In this document: in pieces, positions 52,955 through 58,155 of the stretch
Layout of the letters: each line of letters starts with the position of its first letter
Position numbering within the stretch: position 1 is the first letter of the stretch
Assembly: GCA_015057635.1 (NCBI GenBank)
Contig: SVEB01000091.1
Location: forward strand, 1 to 58,155
Direction of reading: 5' to 3'
Source: Lachnospiraceae bacterium
GTDB taxonomy: Bacteria > Bacillota > Clostridia > Lachnospirales > Lachnospiraceae
Length of the DNA stretch: 58,155 nt
Made by a program: the position numbers and the translations under genes
The notes under the pieces: generated by a model
What the model saw: only the letters and a program-made list of their open reading frames with translations
The model's database searches: none
Told to the model about the DNA's origin: nothing

Positions 52955-53701
52955 TTAGATATACATGACCTCTGAGAGGAATAATCCTTTTGCTTCTGCA
53001 GTCGGTCCGGCTTTTTCTCTGTCTTTGCTTTCTAGAATCTTTGCCATATCCTCAGGTTCGATCTCGCCAAGCCCTGCCTGAAGGAGAGTTCCGACGATGA
53101 TTCGTACCATATGAGGCCAGAAATCATCTCCATGGACTGTGATTAATACTTCTTTGTCATCTCCATACACATCAAGAGAATAAATCTCACGAATTGTGGA
53201 TTTCTTCATTCTCTTATTATCTGAAAATGCTTTAAAATCGTGTGTTCCGATCAGTGCTTTTGCTGCTTCCTTCATCTTCGCCACGTCTGGACGCTTAAAG
53301 CAGTAATAATTGTATTTTCGGTCAAATACAGAAGGTACCTCACCAATTGATATCTTATACTCATAAACAAAGCTCTTCGCATTGAAGCTTGCATGGAACC
53401 GTTCCGGCACCTCGAGCGCTTCCACAACCGCAATATCTCTTGGCAGGAAACGGTTCAGATAGTGTTTGATCTCGTATACTTTCATATCAGAATCTGTCTT
53501 GAAATTCGCAATCTGATGATAAGCATGCACGCCGGCTTCGGTTCTTGCCGCGCCGACTACTTCCACTGTCTCACCTTCCATCTTGCTTAAAACATCTTCT
53601 ATTTTATCCTGAATGGTCACCGCACTCTTGCTTCCCGGCTGTTTCTGCCATCCGTCGTAACGGGAACCATCATATTCTATCGTAAGCTGTATATTTCTCA
53701 T
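52955..53701 (-). CDS. truA: tRNA pseudouridine synthase A with Asp-to-Glu change in the catalytic motif
   Basis: A 248-residue TruA-family protein, which makes pseudouridine at positions 38-40 of tRNA anticodon stems. The fold regions are clear: LTIEYDGSRYDGWQKQ at the start, KSFVYEYKI, and GDDFWPHMVRIIVGTLL near 195. The catalytic motif, normally RTDAGVHA, reads ARTEAGVHAYHQ with Glu55 in place of the universally used Asp. Activity may be reduced or lost, or Glu may serve. It is upstream of pyrC in the same direction. Confidence 0.88.
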   Translation of the reverse strand: MRNIQLTIEYDGSRYDGWQKQPGSKSAVTIQDKIEDVLSKMEGETVEVVGAARTEAGVHAYHQIANFKTDSDMKVYEIKHYLNRFLPRDIAVVEALEVPERFHASFNAKSFVYEYKISIGEVPSVFDRKYNYYCFKRPDVAKMKEAAKALIGTHDFKAFSDNKRMKKSTIREIYSLDVYGDDKEVLITVHGDDFWPHMVRIIVGTLLQAGLGEIEPEDMAKILESKDREKAGPTAEAKGLFLSEVMYI

Positions 53702-53888
53702 TTTTTTATTTCCTTCTATTTTTCTGTATTTGAAAATTTATTTTTAGTAGTGTACCACAAAATAGTACTTTTTCAAAGGCTTTCCGTAAGGATTTCTGAT
53801 TTCTTTTTATTAAATTTACTCATTAGCAATATTGGCATGGCTAATAAGGAGCAAAGATTATCTAATCCTGCTGATTGCGTTTTTCTGC

Positions 53889-54986
53889 TTACTGTCCGCT
53901 TACATACGCATCAATCCCATCTGCGATGCCTTTTGCGATTTTATCCTGATAAGCATCCTGCTGCATGAGCTCATCCTCTGCAGGACTTGACAGATACCCC
54001 ATCTCCACGATGGTAACCGGGATGGTGCACCAGTTGATGCCGCTCATATTATCCATTGCCACTGCCCCACGGTTCTTTGCTCCGGTCGCCTCACAAAGAC
54101 CGTTTACCACTGCCTCTGAAAGCTTTTTACATGCCTCTGACATATATGCCACATATTCATTATCCTTACTTGGGTAAATAGTAAGGGCTCCGGATACGTT
54201 TGGATCGTCCGCACCATTTGCATGGATACGGATAAATAAATCCGCCTTTTCATTTGCAATCTTAGCGCGCTCCGAATTGCTTAAATTCACTTCATGTGTT
54301 TCACGGATCATCACGACTTCATAGCCTCGCTCTAACAATACTTCCTTTAACTTCTTGGAAACTTCGAGTGTCAGCACATATTCCGGCACCTTACTGGATA
54401 CGCCGGTAGCGCCGGAAGTGACTTTTGCCTTCATGACGGTGGAGCCCGGACCATTTGGTTCCTTCTCTGAATTTCCTTTTAACTGATGTCCGGCATCGAT
54501 TGCGATGACTTTCACTGTTTTTTCAGTATATGCTTCCTCTTCCTTGCCTAATGTCTGGCTGTCAGAAGAAGCGGCATTTTCGTCTGCTGTTTTATCTTCT
54601 GTATCTGTGCCAGCCTCTTCCTCTGCTCTTCCTTCTTCTGGTGCCTCTTCGCCTGTTGTGGAATTCACGTCTGTACTGGTTTCCTCGGAATCTTCGTCTT
54701 TCATTCCTTCCTCTGTGTCTTCCTGTCTATTCTCATCGGTAAGCGAATCTGTGTTTTCCGCATCACCGGCAGAGCTATCGGTGTTTTCTAACTCTCCATC
54801 TTTATTTTCTGTATTGTTAAGCGCGGCATCATTTTCACCCGCCTGACTTCCTTCCGCTACAATCTGATTTCCCGCCCCATCTGCTTCCAGGCTGCGTTTC
54901 ATAAAACCTGTGGCAACTAGCATCACTGCCATCACAATCATAAAGATGCCGGTGCACGCTAGAAAATTCTTAATCTTCTGACTCAT
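53889..54986 (-). CDS. N-acetylmuramoyl-L-alanine amidase with acidic linker
   Basis: A 365-residue amidase_3 enzyme that cleaves the peptide from peptidoglycan. An N-terminal membrane anchor (FMIVMAVMLVATGFMKRS) is followed by a strongly acidic, Glu/Asp/Ser/Thr-rich linker (about 40-155). The catalytic domain has zinc ligands in IDAGHQLKG, an EPNGPGS loop, FIRIHANG, and the catalytic Glu in VEMGYLSS near the end. It would act at the cell wall outside the membrane, perhaps in growth or sporulation. It diverges from the thiT transcription unit. Confidence 0.9.
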   Translation of the reverse strand: MSQKIKNFLACTGIFMIVMAVMLVATGFMKRSLEADGAGNQIVAEGSQAGENDAALNNTENKDGELENTDSSAGDAENTDSLTDENRQEDTEEGMKDEDSEETSTDVNSTTGEEAPEEGRAEEEAGTDTEDKTADENAASSDSQTLGKEEEAYTEKTVKVIAIDAGHQLKGNSEKEPNGPGSTVMKAKVTSGATGVSSKVPEYVLTLEVSKKLKEVLLERGYEVVMIRETHEVNLSNSERAKIANEKADLFIRIHANGADDPNVSGALTIYPSKDNEYVAYMSEACKKLSEAVVNGLCEATGAKNRGAVAMDNMSGINWCTIPVTIVEMGYLSSPAEDELMQQDAYQDKIAKGIADGIDAYVSGQ

Positions 54987-55269
54987 ATTCTTCTCCTCTT
55001 TCTCTCTGTACCATCAGACAAAGGCTATTCCTTATCATTTATCTGACTGCAAACTTATTTTATTATATTGAATCCTTATCGCAAAAACAAGCCTATGACA
55101 GCATTCCGTCATCATAATCCGTTCTGCCAGACTGTGTTCTCTATCCGGTCTGCTCTTTTGTATGCCCCTATCTTCTGATTTTTTATCGTAATTCATTTTT
55201 TCTTGCAGCACTATGTTATATCTTAAATATTCTGCACCTATCATATCCGGTCTTGTATATGATTCCGTA

Positions 55270-55297
55270 TTGACTTTTTACAATTAATTGGTATACT
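55270..55297 (+). promoter_or_regulatory. Promoter of the TPP riboswitch-thiT unit
   Basis: TTGACT at 55270-55275 and TATACT at 55292-55297 are 16 bases apart. A stable hairpin GAAGGAAAT...ATTTCCTTC follows near 55311-55331, before the riboswitch. Confidence 0.65.
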
Positions 55298-55344
55298 TAT
55301 ACTCGGCAACGAAGGAAATCTCATTTCCTTCCACATATTTTATT

Positions 55345-55440
55345 ATTTGCTAGGGGAGCTCCACGCTGAGAAGTGCACATAAATCTGATGCACTGACCCT
55401 CAATACTTGATCCGGCTAATACCGGCGTAAGGAAGCGTAA
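55345..55440 (+). promoter_or_regulatory. TPP (THI-box) riboswitch
   Basis: The conserved elements occur in order: AGGGGAGC, then GCTGAGAA, a variable P3 hairpin (GTGCA...TGCAC), TGACCCT, TTGATCCGGCTAATACCGGC and GTAAGGAAGCG. It lies directly upstream of thiT, so thiamine pyrophosphate should turn off the thiamine transporter. Confidence 0.93.
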
Positions 55441-55448
55441 TTCGTGGT

Positions 55449-55481
55449 CCCCTCCTATGCTTTCATAAGGAGGATTTTTTT
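55449..55481 (+). terminator. Riboswitch expression platform: terminator hairpin that contains the thiT ribosome binding site
   Basis: CCCCTCCTATG pairs with CATAAGGAGG (one bulge) and is followed by A and seven T, ending one base before the ATG. The AAGGAGG in the 3' arm is the only ribosome binding site of thiT. The same hairpin could therefore both end transcription and hide the site. Confidence 0.75.
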
Positions 55482-56162
55482 ATGTTTAACTTTTTTGCAA
55501 AGCCAACAGTCAATAGCTGGGGTGAAGACGTCTATAAACTGACGCCAGCAGGCATTATCACAATCGTAGTCTTAATCGTAGCATTACTGGCACTTGCCTG
55601 CTACCTTCGTGGCAGAAAGGAAAAAAGCAAGAGCATCACAACAAAACAGGTTGTATTCTCTGGCATTGCAATTGCCCTTGCCATGGTAACATCCTATATT
55701 AAATTTTTAAATCTACCTATGGGCGGCTCCATCACATTATGTAGTATGCTGTTCATTGTGCTAATCGGTTACTGGTATGGTCCGAAAGTCGGCATTATCA
55801 CAGCCATTGCTTATGGCCTTCTGCAGTTTGTAATTGACCCAAAGTTTTATTCCATTCCGCAGCTGATTGTGGATTATCCACTTGCATTCGGTGCACTTGG
55901 CATCTCCGGTTTCTTCTATAAGAAAAAACATGGACTTGCGATCGGATATATGGCTGCCATCCTTGGCCGCTTTGTATTCGCATTCTTATCCGGATTACTA
56001 TTTTTTGCATCTTATGCACCGGAAAATATGAACGCTGCTGTTTACTCACTTATCTACAACGGCACTTACATCTTCACCGAAGCCGCGTTAACACTGGTTA
56101 TCATTCTGATTCCAATTACATCTTCTGCGTTTTCTCAGGTAAAGAAAATGGCTGTCCAATAA
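55482..56162 (+). CDS. thiT: Energy-coupling factor thiamine transporter ThiT
   Basis: A 226-residue S component that binds thiamine and works with a shared ECF ATPase/T module encoded elsewhere. It has six or so helices, with an extra N-terminal segment and helix (residues 20-42) before the ThiT core. The core includes GGSITLCSMLFIVLIGYWYG and AIAYGLLQFVIDP, and ends with the ...YIFTEAALTL helix. Expression is under the TPP riboswitch. Confidence 0.92.
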   Translation: MFNFFAKPTVNSWGEDVYKLTPAGIITIVVLIVALLALACYLRGRKEKSKSITTKQVVFSGIAIALAMVTSYIKFLNLPMGGSITLCSMLFIVLIGYWYGPKVGIITAIAYGLLQFVIDPKFYSIPQLIVDYPLAFGALGISGFFYKKKHGLAIGYMAAILGRFVFAFLSGLLFFASYAPENMNAAVYSLIYNGTYIFTEAALTLVIILIPITSSAFSQVKKMAVQ

Positions 56163-56171
56163 TATAGAAAG

Positions 56172-56226
56172 GCTGTCATATCATCAATAAAGCAAATTTC
56201 TCTGCTGATGATATGGCAGCTTTTTT
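56172..56226. terminator. Terminator between thiT and the convergent glycosyltransferase gene
   Basis: GCTGTCATATCATCA pairs with TGATGATATGGCAGC and is followed on the plus strand by six T. Confidence 0.88.
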
Positions 56227-57298
56227 ATGCCTTCTTATCTTCTAAACTTTTAAAAAACTCACGATTGTATTGAACGGCTCCATCATTTGGTTTGAACTCA
56301 GCTGCTTTTTCATTATGTAAAATGGCTTTTTTAACCTCATTGATCCCATAATAACAGCAGCATAATTCCAGATGCGGTTTCCATGTCCAGTATTCCTCAA
56401 AAATAAACCCGGATGTATCCGGCTTTTTCAGCCCAAAGATGCTTTCATACCAGTAGATAGCGCTTGCATAGTTCTTTTCTTCCTGAAATGCTTTCGCTAG
56501 GCGATACAATCCCTCCGCACGCGGAGTAGCTAGCTCAAAGCATGGATAGACTGCCTCTCTTGCCTTTTTATACTCTCCCTGCCACTGATAGCAGTCCGCA
56601 ATACAATAGTATGCATCCAACTTATCCTCCATCCATAAATCCATGGTAGTACTCTTTGTTAACTCTCGTATTGCCTCCTCAAGTTTTCCATGATAATAAA
56701 TCTCTTTTGCATAGTAATACTGATCCCTTGAGTTAAATAAAACACCTTCTTTTTTCTTTTTTATATATAGGTTAAGGTTGCGGTCACTGTCTCCATGATC
56801 TCTGGTATGGGTGACAATAATATTTTCATCTATGACCTTACCATTCACGTCAATATACTCATGGATAAAACCTTTCCACTTATAGTTTTTCTCTCTCTTT
56901 ATCAGTCTGGTTCTGCGAAATACGAGTGTTGGTTTCTTTTCTTCATCAAATGCATAATGATATAAAAACGTAACACCATCTACATCCGGACCTAATCTCT
57001 CTTTTAATTCTTTTAACTTATCTGCATCGTCCGTAAGCAGTATATCATCTGCATCCAGCCACAATATGTAGTCACATTCCGCTTTGCTAAAAGAATAATT
57101 TCTAGCCGCAGCAAAATCATCTATCCATTTAAAATCATACACATCCGTTGTGTACTCTGTCGCAATTTCCTTTGTATGGTCGGTAGAGCCTGTATCCACA
57201 ATAACAATCTGGTCTACGATGTCCTTTATGGATTTAAGACATTGTCCCAGCCTCTTCTCCTCATCTTTTACAATCATACATAAGCTTATTGTAACCAT
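56225..57298 (-). CDS. GT2 glycosyltransferase with C-terminal TPR repeats
   Basis: A 357-residue enzyme. The GT-A domain has SLCMIVKDEEKRLGQCLKSI at the start, VDTGSTDHTKEIA, and DADD (WLDADDILL) as the nucleotide-sugar metal site near residue 93. From about 190 helical TPR-like repeats follow (YYYAKEIYYHGKLEEAIREL, YKKAREAVYPCFEL). This layout is known from SunS-like and protein-modifying transferases. It sits back to back with the collagen-like gene, whose many Thr residues are candidate glycan sites (inference). Confidence 0.85.
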   Translation of the reverse strand: MVTISLCMIVKDEEKRLGQCLKSIKDIVDQIVIVDTGSTDHTKEIATEYTTDVYDFKWIDDFAAARNYSFSKAECDYILWLDADDILLTDDADKLKELKERLGPDVDGVTFLYHYAFDEEKKPTLVFRRTRLIKREKNYKWKGFIHEYIDVNGKVIDENIIVTHTRDHGDSDRNLNLYIKKKKEGVLFNSRDQYYYAKEIYYHGKLEEAIRELTKSTTMDLWMEDKLDAYYCIADCYQWQGEYKKAREAVYPCFELATPRAEGLYRLAKAFQEEKNYASAIYWYESIFGLKKPDTSGFIFEEYWTWKPHLELCCCYYGINEVKKAILHNEKAAEFKPNDGAVQYNREFFKSLEDKKA

Positions 57299-57380
57299 AA
57301 GATTCCCATTTTAAGTTGTTTTACTTTATTGTATGTAACAATAAATCATTTTACTCTATTTCTTTATTGTGGGACTTTAA

Positions 57381-58155
<775 letters not shown>

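Overview
The window looks like a chromosomal segment of a spore-forming anaerobic Firmicute, most likely of the family Lachnospiraceae. This rests on strong AGGAGG-type ribosome binding sites, low-to-moderate GC, TTGACA/TATAAT promoters, the mix of gene families (ThiT ECF transporter, potABCD with an XRE-cupin regulator, KtrAB, long-form PyrF, DUF4179 and Big_2 surface proteins) and a collagen-like spore-surface-type gene at the right edge. The species cannot be named from the sequence alone. No rRNA, tRNA, CRISPR array, transposase or phage gene was seen.

Layout. (1) 1-8140, minus strand: a very large sigma-factor-like protein fused to a membrane anchor and DUF4179 region, a YgbA-type Cys-rich protein, a CydDC-type heterodimeric ABC exporter and a YbaN (DUF454) membrane protein. 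(2) 8140-15640: a broken membrane-protein gene, then an operon read right to left: Fec-type lipoprotein, NifH-like Fe protein, FecCD permease, FecE ATPase and two nitrogenase-component-1-like subunits. Two good Fur boxes sit on its promoter. (3) 15978-24057: a GltD-like Fe-S flavoprotein, Cfa, a small membrane protein, and an XRE-cupin/potABCD polyamine operon. (4) 24609-30500, minus: two ArsA-family ATPases flanking a small protein. Upstream lies a MarR gene whose promoter carries the same palindromic operator as the ArsA promoter region. A 2-hydroxyacid dehydrogenase and two HAD phosphatases follow. (5) 30685-36870: luxS, a CDF efflux protein, a low-complexity/helical hypothetical pair, a C-terminal-HTH protein and a Big_2 surface protein. 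(6) 36915-43097, minus: L-rhamnose catabolism (rhaB, rhaA, rhaD, rhaM) with an AraC regulator and an amidohydrolase. (7) 43248-46553: a PadR-controlled ABC-2 exporter. (8) 47436-58155: KtrAB potassium uptake, DedA, pyrF-pyrC-truA, an amidase, a TPP riboswitch with thiT, a GT2-TPR glycosyltransferase and the collagen-like gene.

Two things stand out. First, six intergenic palindromes of roughly 150-260 bp share one conserved core. The core is a nested A-tract/stem/T-tract hairpin around a CAGACAG...CTGTCTG loop stem. In each copy the inner stem and the outer arms are different sequences, yet remain self-complementary. A seventh palindrome has the same build but an unrelated core. All lie beyond gene 3' ends and none lies between divergent genes. 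Second, the nitrogenase-like/Fec operon combines an intact Fe protein with a component 1 in which only one of the two subunits keeps the N-terminal cysteines. With the Fur boxes and the uptake genes, this points to an uncharacterised iron-linked reductase rather than nitrogen fixation.

Start codons were moved from the longest open frame to the ATG or TTG with a proper ribosome binding site in many genes; each case is noted. Function calls rest on motif and sequence recognition by eye; no database search was run.
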